A stretch of 64,000 nucleotides of DNA from Subtercola endophyticus (lineage in GTDB: Bacteria; Actinomycetota; Actinomycetes; Actinomycetales; Microbacteriaceae), in the NCBI RefSeq assembly GCF_021044565.1, contig NZ_CP087997.1, positions 1,550,001-1,614,000 of the forward strand, in the 5' to 3' direction. Of the stretch, positions 33,999-41,976 are shown piece by piece. The notes beneath the pieces are model-generated. The model did no database searches. It was not told the DNA's origin and saw only the letters and a program-made list of their open reading frames with translations. Position numbers and translations under genes: made by a program. The stretch's first letter is position 1, and the number at the start of each line of letters is the position of its first letter.

Positions 33999-34475
33999 CT
34001 AGGCTGCGTCGTGGGCCGCCTGCAGCGCCGCGATGTCGAGCTTCTTCATCGTCATCATGGCCGTCATGGTGCGACTCGCTGCCTCGCGGTCGGAGTCGCC
34101 CAGGAGTTCGCCCATAATGGGCGGAACGATCTGCCACGACAGACCGTACTTGTCTTTCAGCCAGCCGCACATGCTCTCTTCGCCGCCATCGGCGGTGAGG
34201 GCGTTCCAGAAGTAGTCGATCTTCTCCTGCGTTTCGGCCACGACCGAGAACGAAATCGCCTCGCTGAAGGTGAACTGCGGGCCGGCGTTGATCGCCTGAA
34301 ACTCGATGCCTTCGAGCTCGAAGTCGACCACCATCGCGGTGCCGGCAGGGTACGGCGAGCCTTCGGGGTAACGCGAGACGCTCAGGATGCGCGAATTGTC
34401 GAAGATGCCGACGTAGAGTTCGGCGGCCTCCTCTGCTTGTGTGTCGAACCAGAGGAACGGGCTGATCGCTTGCAT
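33999..34475 (-). CDS. VOC-family protein, PhnB-like
   Basis: 158 residues. ISPFLWFDTQAEEAAELYVG, AMVVDFELEGIEFQAINAGP and SMCGWLKDKYGLSWQIVPP are hallmarks of the PhnB-like (3-demethylubiquinone methyltransferase-annotated) VOC group. The ATG at 34475 follows AAGGAG by five bases. Confidence 0.87.
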   Translation of the reverse strand: MQAISPFLWFDTQAEEAAELYVGIFDNSRILSVSRYPEGSPYPAGTAMVVDFELEGIEFQAINAGPQFTFSEAISFSVVAETQEKIDYFWNALTADGGEESMCGWLKDKYGLSWQIVPPIMGELLGDSDREAASRTMTAMMTMKKLDIAALQAAHDAA

Positions 34476-34642
34476 CTTCACTCCTTCGTGTGGATGTGGG
34501 TGGCCGTGGGGGGCCTGCGCCGGGTGGGCGGTGGCCGTGGGGGGGCCGCGCCGGGTGGGCGGTGGCCCCTCCCGGCTCAGCGTAGCGAGCGCGCTGCGAG
34601 GGCGCTACCGGCGCGCGGCGCGGCGCGCGCCACCCGGCACCT

Positions 34643-34710
34643 GGCGCACTACCGCGGAGTGCGCTACCCGGCCCGCGGCGCACTACCGCGGAGTGCGCCA
34701 CCCGGCCCGC
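34643..34710. repeat. Two tandem 34-bp repeats containing hairpins
   Basis: Units 34643-34676 and 34677-34710 differ at one base. Each contains GCGCACTACCGCGGAGTGCG, a seven-pair stem (counting the next C) with a seven-base loop. A degenerate third unit runs into the stop of the small membrane gene. The rest of 34476-34642 is G-rich low-complexity sequence. Confidence 0.82.
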
Positions 34711-34716
34711 GGCGCA

Positions 34717-34875
34717 TTACCACCGGGAGTCTCGGCGTTCGCTGTCGAAGTCGCGGTCGGCGAGCGGAGCGCCGGGGCGGTTTGCGACCGATCCGTAGCC
34801 GCCGTTTCGCACCGCGACGACGGTCGCCGCGATGGCGATGACGGCCAGTACGGCAAGAAGGATGAGAAAGAACAT
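34717..34875 (-). CDS. 52-residue single-pass membrane peptide
   Basis: Starts MFFLILLAVLAVIAIAATVV, then VRNGGYGSVANRPG and a charged tail (DFDSERRDSRW). GGAGG lies six bases upstream of the ATG. A longer in-frame start exists without hydrophobic context. Function unknown. Confidence 0.68.
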   Translation of the reverse strand: MFFLILLAVLAVIAIAATVVAVRNGGYGSVANRPGAPLADRDFDSERRDSRW

Positions 34876-35270
34876 GACGGCCTCCGAGTGATTCGTCGCG
34901 CACACGCTGTGCGGCGATGTGTCGAGACTCGTCTCTGAGGTGGGCACCCCGAATGGGGCGAAGTACCTATCTTCGAGTCCGTCGGCCTGAGGTCGTTCGC
35001 CACCCTCGGACGCCACGCGGCGCACCGCCCGTCTTGAGGTAGTCATGACGTGGCTGAGGCGGGTATAGCGACCTCAGCTTCGTCGCAACGACCTCACTTC
35101 GCGTGCTCTGAGGGAAGCGGGCAGGCGCGCGGCCGACAGCGGGCAGGCGCGCAGGCCGGCGGGCAAGAGCGGGCGGGCAGGCGCGCAGGCCGGCGGGCAA
35201 GAGCGGGCGGGCAGGCGCGCGGCCGACAGCACTCAGGCACGCAGGCCGGCGGGCGACAGCACGCAAGCGG
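34876..35270. other. Gene-free stretch with hairpin and tandem repeats
   Basis: No gene seen. A 7-bp inverted repeat GCTGAGG/CCTCAGC lies at 35053-35059 and 35072-35078. GC-rich repeats fill roughly 35110-35270. The region lies between the 3' end of the LAL gene and the small membrane peptide. Confidence 0.6.
35141..35208. repeat. Two perfect tandem 34-bp repeats
   Basis: 35141-35174 and 35175-35208 are identical and begin GGCAGGCGCGCAGGCCGGCG. Partial and diverged copies continue on both sides (about 35119-35270), ending at the stop codon of the LAL gene. Confidence 0.85.
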
Positions 35271-38200
35271 TCAGGCGCGCGGCGCCGCGGTGAAGGAGCG
35301 GGCCCAGTGGGCCGCTTCGGTGCGGGTGGCGGCGCCCGACTTGCGCAGAATGTTCGAGACGTGCACGCTGGCCGTCTTCACGCTGATGTAGAGCTGCTCG
35401 GCGATCTGCTTGTTGCTGAGTCCGCGCTCGAGAAGCTCGAGTACCTGGCGCTCGCGCTCGGTCAGCAGCGCTTCGGGTGTCGAGCCATCGATGAGCACCT
35501 CGGGCCGCAGCGCTTCACCCCCTGCGGATGCCTCGGGGGCGAGCCGAGCATCCGATTCTCTGCTCGCCGCGGTGGCCGCCGGCGAAGAGGCCGTCAGGGC
35601 GACCGCGCCCACGCGGCGCTCGAGCTCGCTCACCCGCGCCACTACGAGACCGAGCTCGATGCGCTCTGCGGCCGCGCGGGCGCGCTGCGACCAGAGGCGA
35701 GCGGATGCCCGATTGCCCGCATTCGCGAAGGCCTCTGCCGCGCCGACCATCGCGTAGGGCGCGAGCTGGGCGTCGGTGCGCGATCCACTCTCGGTGACGG
35801 CCTCACAGGCGGCGACCGCGAGCAGCCAGCGGTCGGCATCGGTGCCGGTGCCGCGCGGTCCGCCGAGTTCGGCTTCGAAGAGGGCGATGCTCGCGGGTGC
35901 GGTGGGCCACGCCGAGGCAGCCGCGAGCACCTCGCGCAGCCGCACTTCGATCTCGCCGCCGACCACAGTGGGTGCGGCGGGCGCGGCGGAGGCCGTGTCT
36001 GAGGTCTCGAGGTGTGCGGCGGTCGGGTACGCTCCGCTCGGGTGCGCTCCGCTCGGTGACGCTCCGCTCGGTGACGTGCCCGTCGGGTCAGCGGCCGTCG
36101 GCCCGGCAACCGTCAGCCCGGTGGCCGTAGGCCCTGCAGCGGTCGGCTCGGCAGCCGTCAGCCCTGCAGCGGTCGGCTCGGCAGTGGTCAGCCCGGCAGC
36201 GGTCTGGACCGTCGCGGTCGACTCCATCACTGCCGAACCCACCGCGCCCCGCACGGGCGTCGAATCGGCCCCCGCCGCAGCCACGTCGGGCATCGATGCG
36301 ACCGAATCACCCGCGGCCCGCAGAGACACCGCGGCCTCCCCCGCGGCGCCCCGCACGGGCATCGGATCGGCCCCCGTCGCCGAAGGAGCCGACAGTTGCA
36401 GACCGGTGCGGCGCGCGGCGGCGAGAACGCGGGCCGCGGTGCGCAGCACCGGCAGGTCGAAGGCGGGAAAAGCGCGGTGGTCGTCGGCGAGCAGTACCGA
36501 GACGTCGTTCCAGGCGTGCCGCACATCGCCCTGCGCCAACGCGATCTCGGCCGAGACATGGGCGAGACCGAGTCGCGACTGCGCGTCGATGCGCAGCTGC
36601 AGCCGCAGACCCGAGCGCCAGGTGCGCAGCAGGCGCTGTGCCTCGTCTGCGTCGCCCGACCAGAGTATCGACTGCAATTTGAGACGCTGCAGGTGCGCCC
36701 GATAGCCGATCGGCGGGTCGAGGTCGAGCGCTCGGTCGAGCACCTCGTCGGCCCGGGTGCGCTCACCCAGCGCGAAGAGCGGGCTCACGATGTTCGCGAG
36801 CAGCATGATTCCCGACGTGCGCTCGACCCCGAGTTCGCGGGCCCGTTGCGCCCCCGCCTCTGCCGTACGAATCGCATCGTCGAACCGGCCGAGCAAATTG
36901 AGCGCGTCGGACTGGTTCACCCAGTAGCGCAACTGGGCCGAATCGTTGCCGACCGCCAGCGACCCGGCGAGGGCCAGGTCGGCGAGCCCTTCGTCGATCT
37001 GGCCGAAGCCGAACCGGGAGATGCCGCGGATGTTCGCTGCCACCGACATGCGCGCCGTCGACTGCACGGCGGAGGCCTCGGCGAACGACCGACCGGCGAT
37101 CGTGATCGCCTCCTCGAACCGCGCCTCGAGCATCAAGCGCGCCGCCAGCTCGCCCAGAATGTTAGCGCGCAGAACGCTGCGCGGCCGCAGATGGATCACA
37201 TCGAGCGCCTCGCGCAGAAGCGCGATCGACCCGACCTGCCCCACGTTCGCCAAGTACGATGCCTTGTTGCGCAGCATGCGCGCGTACAGCTCCGGATGCT
37301 CGCTGGGCCGCGACTCGGCGAGCGCCTCATCGATGAGGTCGATGGCCCGCTCGCTCTCGCCCGCGTTGCGCAGAATGTAGGAGGTCTCGGCAAGCAGCTC
37401 GATACGCGAACGGCCGGCGACCTGTTCGGGCGACGGCACGTCGTTCCACAGCTCGAGCGCACGCTCGCCCATGCGTGCCGCCGCGAGGTACGCGAACGAG
37501 TTTCGGGCCTGCTGAAGGGCGATGAGAGAGGCCACGAAGGCGCGCGACGGGTTGTGGGCGAGCATCCAGTGGTAGGAGACGACGCTCGCGTCGCCCGACA
37601 CTGAGCCTGCGGCCAGCACTGAGCCCGCGCCTGGCACCGAGGCCGCACCCGGGACCGAGCCCGCACCCGGGACCGAGCTCGCACCCGCACCCGCACCCGC
37701 ACCCGCACCCGCACCCGACACCGTGCCCGACTCCGCGGCGGCACCTGATGGCGAGGCGGCCACCGCTTCTGCACCCGAACCCGCACCGGCACCCGCCTCT
37801 GCACCGCCGCCCGACTCGAGCGCCTCGGCGTACCGGGTGTGAAACCGCACCCGCTCCCCCGGCAGCAACTGTTCGTGCACGGCCTCTCGCACCAGCGAGT
37901 GCCGAAACGCGTACCCCGACTCGTCCACCACGAGCACGCCGGCCGTCATCGCCTCGCGCACCGCCGCGTCGATCTCGTCGTCTTCATAAACGCACACCAG
38001 CGACAGCAGGCCGTGCTCGACGCGCACTCCGCCTGCCGCGATCATGCGCAGCAGCGCCTGCGTCTTCTCGCTCAGCTGGTCGTACCTCGCGAGCAGAATG
38101 TCGCGCAGCGTCTCGGGAAAACTCTCGGCACCCACGAACGTCTCGCAGCCCACCAGCTCTTCGACGAAGAACGGCACCCCGTCGGTGCGCTCGAAGATGA

Positions 38201-39035
38201 TGTCGGTCTCGCGTACGTCGAGCCCGAGCCCATCGGGCCCGACACCGTGAATGCACATCGCCAGCTCGCGCACCTGACGCCGCGTGAGCCGGGAGAGTTC
38301 GCGCCGAATGACCCGTCTGTTGCGATCGAGCTCGGGCAGCCAGGCGCGCAGAGCGCTGCCCCTGCTCACCTCGTCACTTCTGAACGTGAGCACAAACAGA
38401 AGGCGAGCCCGCTCGACCATACGCACGACGAAGCGCAACACGGCGAGGGTGGCCTGGTCGGCCCAGTGGATGTCTTCGACGATCACTACGAGCGGATGCT
38501 CGGCGGCGACGGCCTCGAACACCCGCGCCACCGCGTCGAAGAGCCGTTCCGCCCCTTCACTTCGGGGCTCGGTACGATACGACTCGGCGCCCGGACCCGC
38601 AGCGGCACCCGCACCAGCACCGGCACCGGCACCGGCAGCACTTTCGCCGTTCTCGGAGACCGCCCGAACGCGTGCTTCAGCACGCAGCTCAGGCAGCAGA
38701 ACCGACAACGCGTCACGCCCATCACCGGCGGCCGCGAGGAACGCGTCTTCGCCGACCTGTCTAGCGAGCGATCGCAGCACAAAGATCAGCGGGGCATACG
38801 GCGGCGCATCTCGATCGAGGTCGACGCACTGACCACGCAGAACCAGCAACCCCCCGCTCGAGTCGGCCGACTGCCGCAAAAACTCGTCCACGAGCCGCGT
38901 CTTGCCGATGCCGGCCTCGCCGCCGAGCAGCACGCTCTGGGTCACCCGGCCCGACACCGACTCGTCGAGGGCAGCGAGCAGCTGCTCGAGGTCGTTTTCA
39001 CGCCCGACGAGCACGTTACTGCTGGTGGCTGGCAT
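35271..39035 (-). CDS. LAL-type LuxR regulator (AAA ATPase + HTH)
   Basis: 1254 residues. Walker A is GGEAGIGKTRLVDEF near residues 38-52; Walker B is LVVIVEDIHWADQ near 180. A long helical-repeat middle follows, and the C-terminal LuxR helix-turn-helix is LTERERQVLELLERGLSNKQ onward. Two low-complexity inserts are odd: Gly/Ala/Ser/Val/Pro repeats (DNA about 37610-37790) and Thr/Ala/Pro/Gly hexapeptide-like repeats (about 36010-36220). LAL proteins bind ATP and an inducer; the target here is unknown. The upstream 55-residue gene overlaps its start. Confidence 0.86.
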   Translation of the reverse strand: MPATSSNVLVGRENDLEQLLAALDESVSGRVTQSVLLGGEAGIGKTRLVDEFLRQSADSSGGLLVLRGQCVDLDRDAPPYAPLIFVLRSLARQVGEDAFLAAAGDGRDALSVLLPELRAEARVRAVSENGESAAGAGAGAGAGAAAGPGAESYRTEPRSEGAERLFDAVARVFEAVAAEHPLVVIVEDIHWADQATLAVLRFVVRMVERARLLFVLTFRSDEVSRGSALRAWLPELDRNRRVIRRELSRLTRRQVRELAMCIHGVGPDGLGLDVRETDIIFERTDGVPFFVEELVGCETFVGAESFPETLRDILLARYDQLSEKTQALLRMIAAGGVRVEHGLLSLVCVYEDDEIDAAVREAMTAGVLVVDESGYAFRHSLVREAVHEQLLPGERVRFHTRYAEALESGGGAEAGAGAGSGAEAVAASPSGAAAESGTVSGAGAGAGAGAGASSVPGAGSVPGAASVPGAGSVLAAGSVSGDASVVSYHWMLAHNPSRAFVASLIALQQARNSFAYLAAARMGERALELWNDVPSPEQVAGRSRIELLAETSYILRNAGESERAIDLIDEALAESRPSEHPELYARMLRNKASYLANVGQVGSIALLREALDVIHLRPRSVLRANILGELAARLMLEARFEEAITIAGRSFAEASAVQSTARMSVAANIRGISRFGFGQIDEGLADLALAGSLAVGNDSAQLRYWVNQSDALNLLGRFDDAIRTAEAGAQRARELGVERTSGIMLLANIVSPLFALGERTRADEVLDRALDLDPPIGYRAHLQRLKLQSILWSGDADEAQRLLRTWRSGLRLQLRIDAQSRLGLAHVSAEIALAQGDVRHAWNDVSVLLADDHRAFPAFDLPVLRTAARVLAAARRTGLQLSAPSATGADPMPVRGAAGEAAVSLRAAGDSVASMPDVAAAGADSTPVRGAVGSAVMESTATVQTAAGLTTAEPTAAGLTAAEPTAAGPTATGLTVAGPTAADPTGTSPSGASPSGAHPSGAYPTAAHLETSDTASAAPAAPTVVGGEIEVRLREVLAAASAWPTAPASIALFEAELGGPRGTGTDADRWLLAVAACEAVTESGSRTDAQLAPYAMVGAAEAFANAGNRASARLWSQRARAAAERIELGLVVARVSELERRVGAVALTASSPAATAASRESDARLAPEASAGGEALRPEVLIDGSTPEALLTERERQVLELLERGLSNKQIAEQLYISVKTASVHVSNILRKSGAATRTEAAHWARSFTAAPRA

Positions 39036-39183
39036 GCCTCCATGCTGCCACGAGCCCCCGACGCCCGGTGTTCTTCTTCTCGTCGAACCGCTCGCGAGCG
39101 AGGCGGCGGTACTCGAGCTCACGGTCGAACTCGCCCTCGCTGAGGTGGTGGAGCTGCAGGAAGGATTCCGCTGAATACAACAT
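39016..39183 (-). CDS. 55-residue charged peptide overlapping the LAL start
   Basis: MLYSAESFLQLHHLSEGEFD then a Glu/Arg-rich helix (RELEYRRLARERFDEKK) and GRRGLVAAW. AAGGG lies seven bases before the ATG; an in-frame upstream start at 39216 would add 11 residues. Its last 20 bases overlap the LAL gene start, which suggests coupling. Family not recognised beyond similar small Arg-rich actinobacterial peptides. Confidence 0.6.
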   Translation of the reverse strand: MLYSAESFLQLHHLSEGEFDRELEYRRLARERFDEKKNTGRRGLVAAWRHASHQQ

Positions 39184-39322
39184 GTTCTGCCCTTTCGTCT
39201 GGTTTTCGATAACCATGACGAAACTCTCTAAGGCACCCCGTGGGCATGAGGCGGATGCCCTATCTTGCCGATTCGAGCAGGCGCGCGACGGGCATCCACC
39301 CGCCGCGCCCCCCGTCGCAGCG

Positions 39323-40190
39323 TCAGATCTCGCTGAGGCGCGGAACCACCCGGGCGGTCATCTCTGCCGCCCAGCCCGCCGGGTCAGGGGCGAGCGCGGC
39401 GGTCGACACCAGGTCGATGCCGATGGCAGCGTACTGCTCCATCGATGACAGAAACGCGTCGGTGTCGGCGAACTCGGTGTTCTGCACCAGCACGGTCTTC
39501 TCGATGGTGGAGTAATCGCGCCCCACGTCGTCGCAGTGCCGTTTGAGCACGTCGAGCTTGTTCTGCACGGCCGCGACGTCGCCGCCGAACAGGTTGCAGG
39601 CGTCGGCGTACTGGGCGACGAGCTTGAGGGTCTTCTTCTCGCCACCGCCGCCGATGAGCAGGGGCGGGCCCGGCTTCTGAATCGGCTGCGGCGAACAGAT
39701 CGTCTCAGCGAGGTGGTAGTACTCGCCGTTGTACGACCCGTCGTCGTCGCTCCACATCTGACGACAGATCTGAATGGTCTCTTCGAGCCGGCCGAACCGC
39801 TCGGCGATGGGCGGGTACGGCACACCCAGAGCTAGGTGTTCGCGCTCGTACCAGGCGGCACCGAGTCCGAGAATGGCACGGCCCTCCGAGAATGTCGAGA
39901 GTCGTGACGATCTTCGCCAGCAGACCCGGGTGCCGATACGTGACGCCGGTGACGAGCAGCCCGAGTCGAACGTTCGAGGTCTTGGCCGCCACGAAACCCA
40001 GCGAGGTATAACCCTCGAGCATCGGGTCGTACGAGGTGGCGAACTGTTCCATCTGAAACCAGTGATCCATCATGGTGAACAGCGAAACGCCGCCCTGGTC
40101 TGCCGCTTCTGCGGTCGCCGCGAGCGTCGGCGCAAGCGCCGCGCCGCCACCGGGAAGCGTGAAGTTCATGAAGTGGATGCCGAGTTTCAT
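39323..40190 (-). pseudogene. Frameshifted LLM-class F420-type oxidoreductase
   Basis: The N-terminal frame reads MKLGIHFMNFTLPGG through KIVTTLDIL, then leaves the family sequence. In another frame the match resumes with GRAILGLGAAWYEREH and continues to a normal C-terminus (PYPPIAERFGRLEETIQICR to MTARVVPRLSEI). The break lies at about 39884-39893, where a two-base loss from a CTCTC-like run would explain it. Without the shift the protein would be of normal family length, about 288 residues. It is either a recent pseudogene or a sequencing error. Confidence 0.83.
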
Positions 40191-40194
40191 GACT

Positions 40195-40668
40195 TCACTC
40201 TACGTCGGTGTGCTGCCCCTCATCGTCGTCGATCGGCGTGCGCTGCCCGTCATCGTCGTCGATCGGCACGCTCACTTCCACCGAGTAGAACTCGTTGCGC
40301 GCCCGGGCCCGCTCTTCGCGCTCGAGCCGCAGCCGTTCCTGCTTCTCTTCGCGCTCGCGCAGGCGGTCTTGATCCACTTCGACCCGGCGTACGGTGACGC
40401 CCCGCTTGACCGCGGGGCTCGCCGAGGAGGGTGCCTTCGACGCCGCGCGCGATCGGGGTGTCGACGACGAACCCGATGCACTCGACCGGGTGCTGCTCGA
40501 ACCGCCGGTCGTCGAACGCGACGAAACGGTGCCGGTCACCGGCGGCATTCCGGTGCCTTCGCACCGCTCGCCGTGCTTGTTCTCGTGCTGAATCAGCGTG
40601 TTCGAGACCAACCCCACAGCAACCGCCCGCCCGCATACCGGGCATTTTGTCGCCACACCACTCGCCAT
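40195..40668 (-). CDS. Zinc-finger-like small protein with acidic C-terminal repeat
   Basis: 157 residues. C9-x2-C12, H28, H32 and C36 (KCPVCGRAV then LIQHENKHGERC) form a likely zinc knuckle. A Ser/Thr-rich middle is followed by a charged helix (LREREEKQERLRLEREERAR). The end holds two acidic repeats, PIDDDDGQR and PIDDDEGQH, encoded by a near-perfect DNA duplication. Its function is unknown; nucleic-acid binding is possible. Confidence 0.72.
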   Translation of the reverse strand: MASGVATKCPVCGRAVAVGLVSNTLIQHENKHGERCEGTGMPPVTGTVSSRSTTGGSSSTRSSASGSSSTPRSRAASKAPSSASPAVKRGVTVRRVEVDQDRLREREEKQERLRLEREERARARNEFYSVEVSVPIDDDDGQRTPIDDDEGQHTDVE

Positions 40669-40774
40669 TTGTCGTCAGACCTTTCACGCTTTACGGAGCC
40701 CGTCGGGAATCGGGCGCATTCGATTGTACGAGCCACCCCTGTGCCCCGCAGCCAGACTGCGGGATGATCGAACC

Positions 40775-41839
40775 ATGCTCCCCACAGCCTCCGCCCCCAT
40801 CGCCCCGATGCTGGCCAAAGCGGTCGACACCGTTCCTCTGCCCGACAAGGTCGCCGGCGGGCTGAGCTACGAACCCAAATGGGACGGCTTTCGCGCCATC
40901 GTCTACGTCGAAGGCACCGGCGACGACCGAACCGTCGAGATCGGCAGCCGCGGCTCGAAGATGCTGACGCGGTACTTTCCCGAGCTCGTGGCGGCGTTCA
41001 CGACGCTTCTGCCCGAACCGTGCGTGCTCGACGGCGAGATCGTCGTGCAGCGCGGCGAAGCGGGAGCCGCAAAGCTCGATTGGGAGGCGCTGAGCCAGCG
41101 CATCCATCCGGCCGCGAGTCGGGTTGCGAAGCTCTCGGTCGAGACTCCCGCGATGTTCGTAGCGTTCGATCTACTGGGGTTGGGCGACGAGAGCCTGCTC
41201 GACACGCCCTTCGGCGAGCGCCGAGGAGCACTCGAAGCGCTGATGGCGGGAATCGGGCATCCACTTCACCTCAGCCAGGTCACCACCGACGTCGAACTGG
41301 CCCGCCGCTGGCTCGTCGAGTTCGAGGGCGCCGGCCTCGACGGTGTGGTCGCCAAACCCCTGGCCGCCGCCTACGCACCGAACAAGCGGCTCATGCTGAA
41401 GACGAAGCACCACCGCACGGCCGATGCCGTCGTGCTGGGCTACCGGATGCACACCAGCGGCCGCGGCGTCGGTTCGCTGCTGCTCGGGCTCTATGACGTC
41501 GACGGAAAGCTGCGCAATGTGGGTGGCGCGTCGGCCTTCAGCGATGCCCGCCGGCTCGAACTGATCGACGAGCTCGCTCCCTACGTCGAGCGCGACGCGA
41601 ACGGAGACATCGTGAAAGGCGAAACCGAGCGAAGCCGCTTCTCGGGCTCGAAAGACGTGTCATTCGTGCGGTTGCGCCCCGAAAAAGTGGTCGAGGTGCG
41701 TTACGACCAGATGGAGGGATCGCGCTTTCGGCACACCGTACAGTTCGATCGCTGGCGCCCCGACCGCGACCCTCTCTCGTGCACCTTCGACCAGCTCGAC
41801 CTCCCCACCGCCTACGACCTCAGTCGCGTGCTGGTCTAG
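40775..41839 (+). CDS. ATP-dependent DNA ligase, LigC type
   Basis: 354 residues. The nucleotidyltransferase motif I is EPKWDGFRAI (catalytic Lys), followed by LDGEIVV, FVAFDLLGLG, LDGVVAKPL and LMLKTKHHRTADAVV, then an OB-fold C-terminus. The size and lack of extra domains fit mycobacterial LigC, an accessory ligase in end joining or base-excision repair. A LigD-type polymerase domain lies about 5 kb away. Confidence 0.88.
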   Translation: MLPTASAPIAPMLAKAVDTVPLPDKVAGGLSYEPKWDGFRAIVYVEGTGDDRTVEIGSRGSKMLTRYFPELVAAFTTLLPEPCVLDGEIVVQRGEAGAAKLDWEALSQRIHPAASRVAKLSVETPAMFVAFDLLGLGDESLLDTPFGERRGALEALMAGIGHPLHLSQVTTDVELARRWLVEFEGAGLDGVVAKPLAAAYAPNKRLMLKTKHHRTADAVVLGYRMHTSGRGVGSLLLGLYDVDGKLRNVGGASAFSDARRLELIDELAPYVERDANGDIVKGETERSRFSGSKDVSFVRLRPEKVVEVRYDQMEGSRFRHTVQFDRWRPDRDPLSCTFDQLDLPTAYDLSRVLV

Positions 41840-41895
41840 CGCGCGACATCCGCCGGGCCGCCCGCCGCCCGCCGCCCAGCCCGGCCGGCCACGCC

Positions 41896-41956
41896 ATCGA
41901 GCTACGAGTTTGTGCGGGTGCGCAAGCCCGGAACCCGCACAAACTCGTAGCTCGAT
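41896..41956. repeat. Perfect 24-bp inverted repeat
   Basis: Arms 41896-41919 and 41933-41956 are fully complementary with a 13-base loop. It lies past the LigC stop and 20 bases before the GTG of the next gene on the same strand. It may terminate LigC transcription, or control entry to the following gene. There is no T run. Confidence 0.88.
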
Positions 41957-41976
41957 TGCCTGAGTAAGCTCGAAGA

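Noticed and set aside
35110..35270. Possible CRISPR or coding repeat
   Set aside because: A GC-rich direct tandem array without spacers or a supported frame.
36396..37604. Open frame opposite the LAL regulator
   Set aside because: Its composition is a mirror of the LAL gene; no motif or ribosome site.
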